DNA from: a virus
Strand: one strand, 5' to 3'
IMG/VR virus record: IMGVR_UViG_3300035138_000079
Location: 1-61,040 of that record
DNA length: 61,040 nt
Shown here piece by piece: positions 48,043 through 56,247 of the stretch. Position 1 is the first letter of the stretch. The number at the start of each line of letters is the position of its first letter. The notes below the pieces were generated by a model. It was not told the DNA's origin and ran no database searches. It saw nothing but the letters and a program-made list of their open reading frames with translations. The position numbers and the translations under genes were made by a program.

Positions 48043-49542
48043 ATGCTGGAAAATACTGAGTATTATGAAAAAAGAGTGATGTTTGGCTTATTTAATAAAA
48101 ATAATAGCCAAGTAGAAAGTAATAAAAGAGTAAAAGATTTTGTCCATTATTTGAGTGATGCTCATTTTACTGGAAAAAATAAAATTATTTATACTATTGT
48201 TGTAAGATATTTTAGGTTAACTAATAATTTAATAAGTATAAATGATTTCATAGATTCAATTAGAAATTCAGATGATATGACGGAGGCTTTATTATATGAA
48301 TATCAACAGCTCTTTTTAGAGTTTGTTTTTGGCGAGCCTATTGTAGATGTTAATAGTTTGCCAGATGGAAGCAAGGGTTATATAAGTAATTCGGAGTTTA
48401 CTTATGCTTTAGAACGTTTAAGAAAGCAAACTCAAATTGATAGATATGGTAGTGTTTTGGCTGACACTATGCAAATCTTAACTAGTGGTAAAACTATTCA
48501 GGGTAAAGTATGTAGGGGTTTTCATGCGGCTAAGGAATATTATGATATTTCTTTAACGGATATTGATAAGGTTGGTGGTTTGGATTTACCTACTGGTAAT
48601 ATTCAAGATGAATCTGAGGATATCAGAAAGGAATATGCAGAGGCTAAGCATGGGGATGGTTCTCTTTTTAGAGTAATGACAGGTATTAAGGAAGTTGATG
48701 ATTTGACTGGTGGTGGTTGCCCTGGTGAAATGTGGTTTATAGCAGGTTTTTCTGGTGAGGGTAAAACTACTGAGTGTATTAATATTACTTATAATGCTAT
48801 GTTGCAAGGTAAGAATACTTTGTTTTGTACGGCAGAGACTTTAAGAAATCAAGTAAGAAGGAGATTAATTTCTAGGCATTCTATACATCCTAAATTTAAT
48901 TATCCTAAAGGTTTACCTGCGGATAATATTAAGAAAGGTCTTTTAAGTCCTGCTGAGGAAAAAATCTTTTTTGATGTTGTTGATGATTTGACTAATAATA
49001 AGGAGTATGGGTTATTTAAGATTGAACAAATACCTAATAAATGTACTGTAAATTATATAAATTCTTTATTAGTTAAATATGAACATGAGTTTTTTATTCA
49101 TGTAGCTGTATGGGATGAGATTCGTCTAGCTGGTGTGGCTAGAGGTAGACAGTCTAGAAGGGAAGAATTAAACGATATAATAATGGAGTCTAAACAAATG
49201 GCAGTTAATCATAAGCATCTTGATGATAGTAGAGGAGTTTTATTATTAGCTCCATATCAAATATCAAGAGCTAATTGGTTGGAAGCTATTAAGAGTGGTA
49301 CTTATACTAAGGCCTGTATGAGTGAGACTTCTGAGGCTGAAAAAACTGCGGATTTGATTTTATCTCATTTAGTTGTACCTGATAGACCTAATGAGATAAA
49401 AGCTCAGATTTTAAAATATAGAGATGGTAATGATAAAATCAATGAGTTTTATTTAGATTGGCTTAGTGATTGTTGTGTGATTAAAAGCAAAGAAGTAGAA
49501 CGAGTAGATTTATTGGATAATAATGATGGAGATGATTTATAA
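48043..49542 (+). CDS. Replicative DNA helicase (DnaB-like)
   Basis: 499 aa. N-terminal helical part (1-180), then the RecA-type motor: GIKEVDDLTGGGCPGEMW, Walker A GFSGEGKTT at 235-243, FCTAETLRNQVRRR and a Walker B-like VAVWDEIRL around 345. The layout is that of DnaB hexameric helicases although the sequence has diverged. It should unwind DNA at the fork together with the two primase pieces. ATG after AAGGGG. Confidence 0.87.
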   Translation: MLENTEYYEKRVMFGLFNKNNSQVESNKRVKDFVHYLSDAHFTGKNKIIYTIVVRYFRLTNNLISINDFIDSIRNSDDMTEALLYEYQQLFLEFVFGEPIVDVNSLPDGSKGYISNSEFTYALERLRKQTQIDRYGSVLADTMQILTSGKTIQGKVCRGFHAAKEYYDISLTDIDKVGGLDLPTGNIQDESEDIRKEYAEAKHGDGSLFRVMTGIKEVDDLTGGGCPGEMWFIAGFSGEGKTTECINITYNAMLQGKNTLFCTAETLRNQVRRRLISRHSIHPKFNYPKGLPADNIKKGLLSPAEEKIFFDVVDDLTNNKEYGLFKIEQIPNKCTVNYINSLLVKYEHEFFIHVAVWDEIRLAGVARGRQSRREELNDIIMESKQMAVNHKHLDDSRGVLLLAPYQISRANWLEAIKSGTYTKACMSETSEAEKTADLILSHLVVPDRPNEIKAQILKYRDGNDKINEFYLDWLSDCCVIKSKEVERVDLLDNNDGDDL

Positions 49543-49682
49543 TGCGTAAAATACCTTGGTTTAGTGTTATTTTTTATATGATGCTTATGGTTTTATGGGT
49601 ACCTATAATTATTTATTTATGGGGAATGTTTTTAGTATTTTTAGGTTCTTTTTTGGAGGATATAAGTCGATGGATTTGGTAG
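49542..49682 (+). CDS. Small membrane peptide between helicase and primase, 46 aa
   Basis: ATG starts on the last base of the DnaB stop. One or two hydrophobic segments (about 7-37), Trp-rich. Its 3' end holds the ribosome site (TTTGGAGG) of the primase gene and overlaps it by 13 bases. Either a true micro-protein or a translation link; no family known. Confidence 0.5.
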   Translation: MRKIPWFSVIFYMMLMVLWVPIIIYLWGMFLVFLGSFLEDISRWIW

Positions 49683-50194
49683 AAGCTATAAAAAGTAGTG
49701 TGTCAATTTATAATGTTTTAGACATATATAAAATATCTTATATGGGTGATGTTAAGGAGCAAATTAATTGTCCTTTTCATGGAGCGGATGTTAAAAAGTC
49801 TGCTCGTATTTACCCTGATACAAATACTGTTTTTTGTTGGACCTGTGATAAGGTTTGGGATGTTATAGAGTTTGTTAAAGAAATGGAAGATATGTCTTTT
49901 GGATCAGCGTGTAATTTATTAATTAAAAGGTTTAGTATTAATATACATATGGAGGATTATGAGGAGAGATTTTATAAGATTAAAAACACTATTCCTTTTA
50001 CGGGAGATTACTCTGATGTAGTAGAGAGGATGTTTAGAGAGTTTTTAGGTACATTGACAAATGACCAGTTTCGTGTTAAAATAAATGAAATTAATAGGTG
50101 CTGGTCGCTTAAAGATTTATTAGATAAAGGAAAGACATCTAATAAAGTTTATATAGATTGGTTGGAGAAGTGTAAAAAATTTATAGGAGGATGA
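49670..50194 (+). CDS. Primase zinc-binding domain protein (CHC2)
   Basis: 174 aa from ATG 49670. It contains the DnaG N-terminal zinc domain: Cys34, His37 (CPFH), Cys56 and Cys59 (CWTC), with SARIYPDTNTVFCW in between and VIEFVKEMEDMSFGSACNLL behind. The RNA polymerase/Toprim part is missing; it is encoded separately at 54973. This part recognises the template start trinucleotide in DnaG-type primases. Confidence 0.87.
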   Translation: MDLVEAIKSSVSIYNVLDIYKISYMGDVKEQINCPFHGADVKKSARIYPDTNTVFCWTCDKVWDVIEFVKEMEDMSFGSACNLLIKRFSINIHMEDYEERFYKIKNTIPFTGDYSDVVERMFREFLGTLTNDQFRVKINEINRCWSLKDLLDKGKTSNKVYIDWLEKCKKFIGG

Positions 50195-50197
50195 GTC

Positions 50198-50419
50198 ATG
50201 ATAGAACGTTTTGACAAGAGTAAGATATTGCCTTTAAGCGGGTGGTATACTGTTGGGGATGTCGCGGATATTTTATATAGAAAAAGGACTCGTATACATC
50301 AAATGATTGAAGAGTCCAAGTTTAGGCCAGAGGAGTTGCGGTATATAGGGGCAAAAAAGATTTTGCTTATATCAGAGGAAGGCTTAAAAAGAATTAAAGA
50401 GGAATTACCTGAGATTTAG
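50198..50419 (+). CDS. Small helix-turn-helix protein
   Basis: 73 aa. GWYTVGDVADILYRKRTRIHQMIEESKF at about 15-42 fits an excisionase/MerR-like winged helix. ATG start three bases after the previous stop, with AGGAGG inside the primase gene. Candidate roles are regulator or replication accessory factor; I cannot choose. Confidence 0.72.
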   Translation: MIERFDKSKILPLSGWYTVGDVADILYRKRTRIHQMIEESKFRPEELRYIGAKKILLISEEGLKRIKEELPEI

Positions 50420-50440
50420 GCCTTAAGGTCTTTTATTTTT
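50418..50440 (+). terminator. Short terminator
   Basis: AGGCC / GGTCT stem, TTAA loop, T-rich tail; overlaps the stop codon of the HTH gene. Confidence 0.55.
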
Positions 50441-50448
50441 TTTATTGT

Positions 50449-50479
50449 ACATGCTTTTTTAATAATTTGCAGGTATAAT
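50449..50479 (+). promoter_or_regulatory. Class B promoter (ACA-N22-TATAAT)
   Basis: TACATGCTTTTTT ... CAGG-TATAATA; ACA 50449-50451, TATAAT 50474-50479. Ahead of the ligase gene. Confidence 0.77.
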
Positions 50480-50504
50480 ATCTAATAAAAAATGGAGGTG
50501 CTTT

Positions 50505-51722
50505 ATGGCAAGAAATAAAGAATATTTATTAAAGGAAGCTAAGGAGCTTAAAGTTGCTATAACTGGTAACGAGACTATAAGTGAGTTAATGGATAAATTA
50601 ATGGTAGTAAAAGCTCCTGAGGGTTATATTAAAAATCAAATTGCTACTATGTCCGCTCAGGATGCAAAAAAGTTTTTAGATTATTCTAAAGGAAAACCTT
50701 GGGATACTGAGGAGTTAAATAAAAGATTTTGGAATAATCCTGGTTGGATTGCTGAGGTAAAGTTAGATGGTGTTAGAATGAAAGGTCATATTCAAAATGG
50801 TAAATGGCGTTTTGATACTCGTGCCAGATCGGATGTTACTTATGTGTATACTGAGAATACTGATAAATTTCCTCATTTTAACGGGAGAGCTGATTTAAGA
50901 GAATTTAATGATACTGTTTTAGATGGGGAATTTCTAATGCCTGTTGATAGTATTGATACTAGAATATTAGACCCTAAAGGAAAAAAAGGTTCTATAACTA
51001 AAGGTACTTTGACCACTACTATGGCGGTTATTGGTTCTGATGTAGATAAGGCTATTAAATTACAGGAAGTTTATGGGCCTTGTGAATATTACCTTTTTGA
51101 CATACTTAAGTATAAGGGTAGAGATATTACGCACTTTCCTTGGTATGTTAGGAGACGAATGTTAGAAGGAGTTTTTCTTATTTTACAAAATCATAATCCT
51201 TATTTAAAAATAACTACGCCTATGAGTGATAAAAAAGAGGTTATAGAGGATTTATATTTAGATGGGGTTTGTGGGGAAGTCTGCGAAGATTTAAAGAAAA
51301 CTTTTGAGACTATTACTGCTAAAGGTGGTGAGGGTCTTATGTTTAAAAAGATAGTGGGCAAATATGCTTCTGGAAAAAAGTCTGCAGATATGTGGAAGCT
51401 TAAAAAGTTTGAATCTTTTGAGGGTTTTATAACTGGATATATCCCAGGTAAGAATAATTTTAAAGGTATGGTAGGTAGTTTATTAGTTAGTGTGTATTTG
51501 CCTAATGGAGATATACATGAAATAGCGGCGGTTAGTCAAATGTCTTTAGAGTTAAGACGTAACTTAACCGCTGAGGATGGCAGTTTAAAAGAGGAATATT
51601 TAGATAAAGTTATTGAGATAAAAGGGCAGGAATTGACTAAAAATAATAGGTATAGACATGCCGTTTTATTTAGGTGGCGGGATGATAGGAGTCCTGATTC
51701 TTGTGTTTTTGATATAGATTAA
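50505..51722 (+). CDS. ATP-dependent DNA ligase
   Basis: 405 aa. Adenylation motif KLDG at 86-89 (Lys86 takes AMP), then VLDGEFL (motif III region), GGEGLMFKK (motif IV) and MWKLKK (motif V), followed by an OB-fold part with FITGYIPGKNNFKGMVGSLLV. Seals nicks during lagging-strand synthesis or repair. Carried as first gene of a class B unit. Confidence 0.93.
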   Translation: MARNKEYLLKEAKELKVAITGNETISELMDKLMVVKAPEGYIKNQIATMSAQDAKKFLDYSKGKPWDTEELNKRFWNNPGWIAEVKLDGVRMKGHIQNGKWRFDTRARSDVTYVYTENTDKFPHFNGRADLREFNDTVLDGEFLMPVDSIDTRILDPKGKKGSITKGTLTTTMAVIGSDVDKAIKLQEVYGPCEYYLFDILKYKGRDITHFPWYVRRRMLEGVFLILQNHNPYLKITTPMSDKKEVIEDLYLDGVCGEVCEDLKKTFETITAKGGEGLMFKKIVGKYASGKKSADMWKLKKFESFEGFITGYIPGKNNFKGMVGSLLVSVYLPNGDIHEIAAVSQMSLELRRNLTAEDGSLKEEYLDKVIEIKGQELTKNNRYRHAVLFRWRDDRSPDSCVFDID

Positions 51723-51746
51723 ATTAAAAATGAGAGGAGAATATTA

Positions 51747-52268
51747 ATGGCAAGAAAACAATCAAGATTAACAGATGTAGTTTTTTTATCTGATATAGAG
51801 GAAGAAAAAGTAAAGCCTACAAAAGAGAGAAAGCCTGTTCCTGAGACTAAGGAAGATAATATAAAAAAGACTGAAAAATCTGAAAAGGTTGTAAAAGAGA
51901 CTAAGGAAAATAAAAGAAAGCCTATAAAACCTGAGGATAGAAAGAAATTTAAAAAGGTAGATGAGGTTAAAGAGATAGAATCTAAAAAAGATAAAGAAGT
52001 GAAAACTAAAAGTTCTAAAAAACGTATAACAACTAAAGAAAAGGTAGAGGCTTTTATAGAAGATAAAAATTTAGTTTTAGTGTCTCCTGAGCCTAAAGAG
52101 GAGCCTTTTAAATGTATTTGTGGTGGTAAAGGTAAGTATGGTTATGAGCTTGTGGATGATTCAGGTAATATTTATACTGTAGGCAAAACTTGTTTAGGTT
52201 ATTGTGGCATTACTTTACCCAAGAAAAAAAGACGTAGGCCAACTAAGAGTAAGGCTGAGGAAGTGTAA
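51747..52268 (+). CDS. Lys/Glu-rich protein with C-terminal zinc ribbon
   Basis: 173 aa. Residues 15-115 are low complexity, dominated by Lys, Glu and Thr, probably disordered. Residues about 130-160 hold CICGGKGKYGYEL and TCLGYCG, four cysteines for one zinc site, and the end is strongly basic (KKKRRRPTK). Likely a nucleic-acid-binding accessory protein of replication; no family known. Confidence 0.7.
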   Translation: MARKQSRLTDVVFLSDIEEEKVKPTKERKPVPETKEDNIKKTEKSEKVVKETKENKRKPIKPEDRKKFKKVDEVKEIESKKDKEVKTKSSKKRITTKEKVEAFIEDKNLVLVSPEPKEEPFKCICGGKGKYGYELVDDSGNIYTVGKTCLGYCGITLPKKKRRRPTKSKAEEV

Positions 52269-52286
52269 TAAATTTTTAAAATCTCC

Positions 52287-52315
52287 TTGACATATGTATA
52301 GGGCTATGGTATTAT
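52287..52315 (+). promoter_or_regulatory. Class A promoter of the sigma-like gene
   Basis: TTGACA 52287-52292 with ACATATGT, spacer 17, TATTAT 52310-52315. No CATAAGATAAAT leader. The ribosome site AAGGGGGAA matches that of the amidoligase gene. Confidence 0.82.
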
Positions 52316-52351
52316 ACGTTTATATTAAATATTTAAGGGGGAATTTTAAAA

Positions 52352-53044
52352 ATGAAAATAAGACTAGATAAGGATAATAGTAGTAGGAATATTTTGGGTG
52401 TAGCTCCAAAAGATTATTCGGATTTCTATAAAATATGGTTTCCTAAACTTAGAACTCATATCTATTATAAGGGATATTTCCCTGATGACATCATAGAAGA
52501 TGTCACACAAGAATTAATGACGGATTTTTTTGAGGGGGATTATTTAAATAAGTTTGACCCTGATAAAATGTTTCTTAACAAAAAAACAGGTGAAATGTCA
52601 AAAGTTAAATTTTCTACGTTTTTATATAGTTGGACTAATAAAAAGCTTCTCGGTAAAAGAGATGCTTATAAAAGACTTTTTTGGGCAGAGGGTTTATCTA
52701 CTAATAAACTGATTTCCGATTCTGATAATACCACAACCTTTATAGATAGTTTGGGAGCTGTGGCAGATAATTACCAACTAGAGTTTAAAGAGTTGGTAGA
52801 TTATATAAAAGAAAGTTTGAAAGAAAGAAAAGTAACTTCTTTAGGGAATAATTTTCCTTTATTCTTTGATAAAATTATGGAGCATGTTTTTTCTGGTGGA
52901 AAAACTCAAAGGGAATTTAAAACTAAGTCAGGTTTGAATTTAAGTTCTTTGGCTAAAGATTTGGGCATTTCTACTACGGGAGTGTCTTATATGCTAAATA
53001 AATTGAGAGTCGTTTTAAAAGACGACTTAGGAATTACTTATTAA
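52352..53044 (+). CDS. Sigma-factor-like transcription protein
   Basis: 230 aa. DDIIEDVTQELMTDFFEGDYLNKFDP (about 45-70) and KFSTFLYSWTNKKLLGKRDAY (86-106) match the pattern of sigma-70 region 2, which binds core polymerase and the -10 box. The last 34 residues contain a helix-turn-helix (LSSLAKDLGISTTGVSYMLN), as in region 4. The middle is unlike known sigmas. Monocistronic, with a class A promoter and a strong terminator. It may direct host polymerase to the class B promoters. A non-sigma regulator with a similar fold remains possible. Confidence 0.72.
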   Translation: MKIRLDKDNSSRNILGVAPKDYSDFYKIWFPKLRTHIYYKGYFPDDIIEDVTQELMTDFFEGDYLNKFDPDKMFLNKKTGEMSKVKFSTFLYSWTNKKLLGKRDAYKRLFWAEGLSTNKLISDSDNTTTFIDSLGAVADNYQLEFKELVDYIKESLKERKVTSLGNNFPLFFDKIMEHVFSGGKTQREFKTKSGLNLSSLAKDLGISTTGVSYMLNKLRVVLKDDLGITY

Positions 53045-53055
53045 AATAAATATAA

Positions 53056-53092
53056 AATAATGATAGGGTTTAAAATCTCTATCATTATTTTT
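53056..53092 (+). terminator. Strong intrinsic terminator
   Basis: AATAATGATAG / CTATCATTATT perfect 11-bp stem followed by a T run, behind the sigma-like gene. Confidence 0.9.
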
Positions 53093-53105
53093 TATAGGAG
53101 GTTTT

Positions 53106-53897
53106 ATGAGATATAAGGAATTTTTGTCTGAGTTTAAAAATCCAGGCAATTATTTATTGTCTGGTATTCCTGGGATAGGTAAATTTGAAATAGCTTTAAA
53201 AGTAGCTTTAAAATATGTAAAAAGCTATGATATTAAAAGTGTTAATAAATGTACTATAGATATAATAAGGGATATTATAAAGTTTGTTAATGTGAGGCCT
53301 TTTGGTTCAGAGTATAAAATTGTTATACTGAATATAGATGGGATATCTAATAATGCAGCACAAGCCTTATTAAAAGTTTTGGAAGAGACTCCTAATAGAA
53401 GTCGTTTTATACTGACTGGGAATATTGATTTAGGTGTACCTGAGACTATTATATCTAGGTGTAAAGTGCTTCATATTTCTCCTTTAAGTGAATATGAATT
53501 AATGGTTAAATATGAGGAGAAATATAATGTTAAAGTGCCTTTTGGAAAGGCTTGTTATGCTGGTGGTTCTTTTGGGAAATTAGAGGAGCTTATGAAGGCT
53601 GATACAATATTAAATAATATTATGCATTATATCTCAACATTGAGTAATGGAAAGATAGAGAGGTTATATGAGATTGTTAAAAGTTGGACTGAGGAAGAGG
53701 TAAAATATTTTAGGGTTTTAGTAGAAAATACTTTAGTAATGCATATAAGTCCTAGACTTTTATTTTCTAAAGATGATTTAATTCTGGCTAATACGGTTTT
53801 GTTTGATAAAGATAAGGTTTTAAAGTGGTTGGATTTACCCTTAAAAGTTTCTTTAAAAATGGTTTATATAGGTATTAGGTGTAAGGAGAGGAAGTGA
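53106..53897 (+). CDS. holB: Clamp-loader delta-prime-like subunit
   Basis: 263 aa. AAA+ fold with a damaged Walker A (GIPGIGKFE, Phe in place of Thr/Ser), VILNIDGISNNAAQALLKVLEE (Walker B-like region without the catalytic Asp-Glu pair) and a clear SRC arginine-finger motif (TIISRCKVLH, near residue 119). These are features of delta-prime, the non-hydrolysing stator of the loader. No promoter is visible between it and the upstream terminator. It is paired with the delta gene four bases behind. Confidence 0.88.
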   Translation: MRYKEFLSEFKNPGNYLLSGIPGIGKFEIALKVALKYVKSYDIKSVNKCTIDIIRDIIKFVNVRPFGSEYKIVILNIDGISNNAAQALLKVLEETPNRSRFILTGNIDLGVPETIISRCKVLHISPLSEYELMVKYEEKYNVKVPFGKACYAGGSFGKLEELMKADTILNNIMHYISTLSNGKIERLYEIVKSWTEEEVKYFRVLVENTLVMHISPRLLFSKDDLILANTVLFDKDKVLKWLDLPLKVSLKMVYIGIRCKERK

Positions 53898-53901
53898 ATT
53901 A

Positions 53902-54828
53902 ATGGCTTATTTTTTACAATGGTTAAATAAATTTCCTGAGAGGAAAAGACTTGTATACATTTGTGGAAAAGAAAGGCTTTTAGTTAATGAAGTGTTAAAA
54001 GCTGAGATGGCTAGTCGTAATGTTTCTGATTTAGGTTTAATTAAATTAGATGGGGCTAAGGATAGTATTGTTAATATAGATACTGAGTTAAAGCAATATG
54101 GGAATAATAATAGATTGATTCTTCTTAAAAATGCCGATCAAATTAAAGATTTTAGTTTTGTTATTAAATGGACTAACTTAACACATATGAGAAAGACTAG
54201 TTTAATTTGTGTAGGAAATGAGGTATTTCCTCAGACTAAGGAGGACCGATATAGACCTTTTATAGAAAAGAGGGATAGTGGTAAATTCATAGAATGTAAA
54301 GAGCTGAGTTTGGAGCAAACTTTAGAGCTTATAGCTATGAAAGGTAGTTTTACTCATGACGCAAGGAACGCATTATATGTTGCTTGTGGAGGTAATTTAT
54401 CTAAAATTTTAAATGAAATTGAAAAATTAAATTACCTGGGTAAGACAATTACTAAGGAGTTAGTAGATGAGTTTGTTAATGTAAGCATAAATGATAACTT
54501 TGTTAATAAGTTGTTTGAGAGGACTTATACTTTAGATATGGTGTCTTTAATACAAGAAAAAGATATACCTTTGATTATAGCAGGTATAGAGTATTATTTA
54601 CTTAACATGCTTTTAATTATTAAATATAGAAGTAATGATAGAGGCTTTAAAGATATAGCCTCTATATCTGGGGTACCTTTATTTTTAGTCAATAAACTAT
54701 TCTTTTTGTGCAAAGGAGTGTCTGAGGCGACTATTCTAAGAAGAATAAAATTATTAGCTAATTTAGATGTATCTTATAGAAAAGGGAATATTGTAGGAGC
54801 TTTGGAAAGGTTCTTGATATTATGGTAG
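53902..54828 (+). CDS. holA: Clamp-loader delta-like subunit
   Basis: 308 aa. Pattern of the HolA family: RLVYICGKERLLVNEVLKAEM at the start, LIKLDGAKDSIVNIDTELKQYGNNNRLILLKNAD, then a helical lid (ALYVACGGNLSKILNEIEKLNYLGKTITKELVDEFV) and C-terminal collar helices. Delta opens the sliding clamp. No Walker motif, as expected. Its last codons overlap the next small gene. Confidence 0.83.
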   Translation: MAYFLQWLNKFPERKRLVYICGKERLLVNEVLKAEMASRNVSDLGLIKLDGAKDSIVNIDTELKQYGNNNRLILLKNADQIKDFSFVIKWTNLTHMRKTSLICVGNEVFPQTKEDRYRPFIEKRDSGKFIECKELSLEQTLELIAMKGSFTHDARNALYVACGGNLSKILNEIEKLNYLGKTITKELVDEFVNVSINDNFVNKLFERTYTLDMVSLIQEKDIPLIIAGIEYYLLNMLLIIKYRSNDRGFKDIASISGVPLFLVNKLFFLCKGVSEATILRRIKLLANLDVSYRKGNIVGALERFLILW

Positions 54829-54992
54829 TTCATAGATGTTGGAGGTGTAAGAAACTTTTAAAAGAAGGAAATGAGAAGTTTTATAAAGGTTTTGCTTATG
54901 GTAAGGCCTGTTATTATAAAGTGGTCCAGGCTGATATTGAAAGAGAAGCTTTAAAAAGAAGGAGGGAGCTAAATGGAAAATCTGGTCAATAA
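54822..54992 (+). CDS. Zinc-knuckle mini-protein, 56 aa
   Basis: ATG overlaps the end of the delta gene by seven bases and the reading frame runs 20 bases into the primase gene. Contains CWRCKK at 6-11 and one further Cys at 30; the rest is very basic. Probably binds nucleic acid. Tight overlaps on both sides support that it is translated. Confidence 0.58.
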   Translation: MVVHRCWRCKKLLKEGNEKFYKGFAYGKACYYKVVQADIEREALKRRRELNGKSGQ

Positions 54993-55620
54993 TTTTAAAT
55001 ATACTTTAAAGAGACAACCTGAGGCTTATAATTATTTATTAAGTAGAGGCATGAATGATTATATTTTAGATTGTTATAATTTGGGTTATTGTAAGCAAAA
55101 GTTAACAGGTTTTGAGGTTTTATATAAAAGAATTGTTTTTCCTATATATAATTGGCAAAATGAATGCATTTCTTTTGCTAGTCGATCTCTAGATAAAGGT
55201 ATTAAATATTTGGTTTTAAACAGGCCAGGTTTTGAGAAATCTAAAAATGTTTATGGACTTAATATAGCTATGCCTCATATAGCAAAATCTAGAGTGTGTT
55301 TTATAGTAGAAGGCTTCACAGATGTTATAGGGATGCAGATGTCTGGGTTATATAATACTGTTTCTTCTATGGGTGTAGCTGCTACTAAATATCAAGCTCA
55401 ATTAATAGCAAGGTGGGCTAAAACTATAATCTTTATTTTTGATGGGGATAAAGCTGGTCAGAGGGCTAAAGATAATGTGATCTCTAAATTAAAAGAGGCT
55501 GACTTAGGTGTTAGATTAGGCTATGTTTTATTATCTGGTGGTGTTGATCCTTATGATTTATATTTAAAATATAAGTCTGAGTTGTGGAATAGTTTTTTAA
55601 AAAGTAAAATTTATTTTTAA
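54973..55620 (+). CDS. Primase catalytic (Toprim) protein, DnaG core
   Basis: 215 aa. N-terminal DnaG-type part (FPIYNWQNECISFASRSLDKGIKYL) followed by the Toprim domain with EGFTDV at 113-118, DGDKAG at 157-162 and DPYDLY from 192. These acidic residues bind the metal ions for RNA primer synthesis. It lacks the zinc domain (encoded at 49670) and the C-terminal helicase-binding domain. ATG after GGAGGGAG. Confidence 0.9.
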   Translation: MENLVNNFKYTLKRQPEAYNYLLSRGMNDYILDCYNLGYCKQKLTGFEVLYKRIVFPIYNWQNECISFASRSLDKGIKYLVLNRPGFEKSKNVYGLNIAMPHIAKSRVCFIVEGFTDVIGMQMSGLYNTVSSMGVAATKYQAQLIARWAKTIIFIFDGDKAGQRAKDNVISKLKEADLGVRLGYVLLSGGVDPYDLYLKYKSELWNSFLKSKIYF

Positions 55621-55632
55621 TAGGAGGAAAAT

Positions 55633-55962
55633 ATGAATTATTGTGAAAAATGTAATGTAGAATTAACTAATGAAATGGAAGAGGAAGGAGTAGTTAGTTA
55701 TTGTGGAGATTGTGGGATAGGCTATTGTGAAGAATGTGCAACGGATCAGATTGATACTTGTTATGAGTGTGGCAATGAGTATTGTAATGATTGTATGTAT
55801 GAGTGTCAAAAATGTTTAAATTTCTTCTGTGATGACTGTGTCAGGGATATTTCAAACGAAGATTTTGTAGATAAAAAAGATTTGGGTGAGTGGGATCAAT
55901 ATGTGGTTTGCGGGGTTTGTGAAGAAAAACTAAAAAATAATTTTAAAAAAATTAAAAAATAA
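55633..55962 (+). CDS. Very Cys-rich zinc-binding protein, 109 aa
   Basis: ATG after TAGGAGG. About eighteen cysteines, nearly all in CxxC pairs (CEKC, CGDCGIGYCEEC, CYECGNEYCNDC, CQKC, CDDC, CGVC), giving perhaps four zinc sites in a RING/B-box-like cross arrangement. Acidic apart from the Lys-rich end. Likely a protein-interaction module; role unknown. Confidence 0.75.
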   Translation: MNYCEKCNVELTNEMEEEGVVSYCGDCGIGYCEECATDQIDTCYECGNEYCNDCMYECQKCLNFFCDDCVRDISNEDFVDKKDLGEWDQYVVCGVCEEKLKNNFKKIKK

Positions 55963-55992
55963 CATTAAACTTTATTCTTTTAGAGGTATAAT
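55962..55992 (+). promoter_or_regulatory. Class B promoter (first of a tandem pair)
   Basis: AACATTAAACTTTATT ... GAGG-TATAATA; ACA 55962-55964, TATAAT 55987-55992. No gene follows before the second promoter. Confidence 0.75.
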
Positions 55993-56065
55993 ACCTGTTA
56001 GGAGCGGAAATAAATTTATATATACATGGGGGTAATGATGATAATTTAAAGTTTATTTTAAAATA

Positions 56066-56096
56066 ACAGTAAATTTTACTCTTTTGTAGGTATAAT
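56066..56096 (+). promoter_or_regulatory. Class B promoter (second of a tandem pair)
   Basis: AACAGTAAATTTTACT ... TAGG-TATAATA; ACA 56066-56068, TATAAT 56091-56096. Opens the 125-base interval ending in a terminator. Confidence 0.77.
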
Positions 56097-56102
56097 ATAA
56101 TG

Positions 56103-56229
56103 TTTTTACCTGGTAATTAGGATATCTAGTTGGTGGATGTTGGAATTATTCAGTGTAGAACTCCCTTAAATAATGATATGAAATTAAAAGATTGTGGTAG
56201 GAGCTTAAAAAGTTTCTACCTATTTTTTT
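56103..56229 (+). ncRNA. Candidate small non-coding RNA
   Basis: Two class B promoters in tandem and a strong terminator frame an interval of about 125 bases without a convincing gene; only frames of six and ten codons exist. A CTCCCTT segment (56161-56167) could pair with ribosome sites of the AAGGGAG type. The 5' end is estimated from the TATAAT box at 56091. Confidence 0.5.
56196..56229 (+). terminator. Strong terminator of the small RNA candidate
   Basis: GGTAGGAGCTT / AAGTTTCTACC, 11 pairs with two G-T, AAA loop, then TATTTTTTT. Confidence 0.85.
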
Positions 56230-56247
56230 ATAAAATTTATGTTTTCC

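Noticed and set aside
56021-56047. Seven-codon frame between the two class B promoters
   Set aside because: Too short and without a well-spaced ribosome site.
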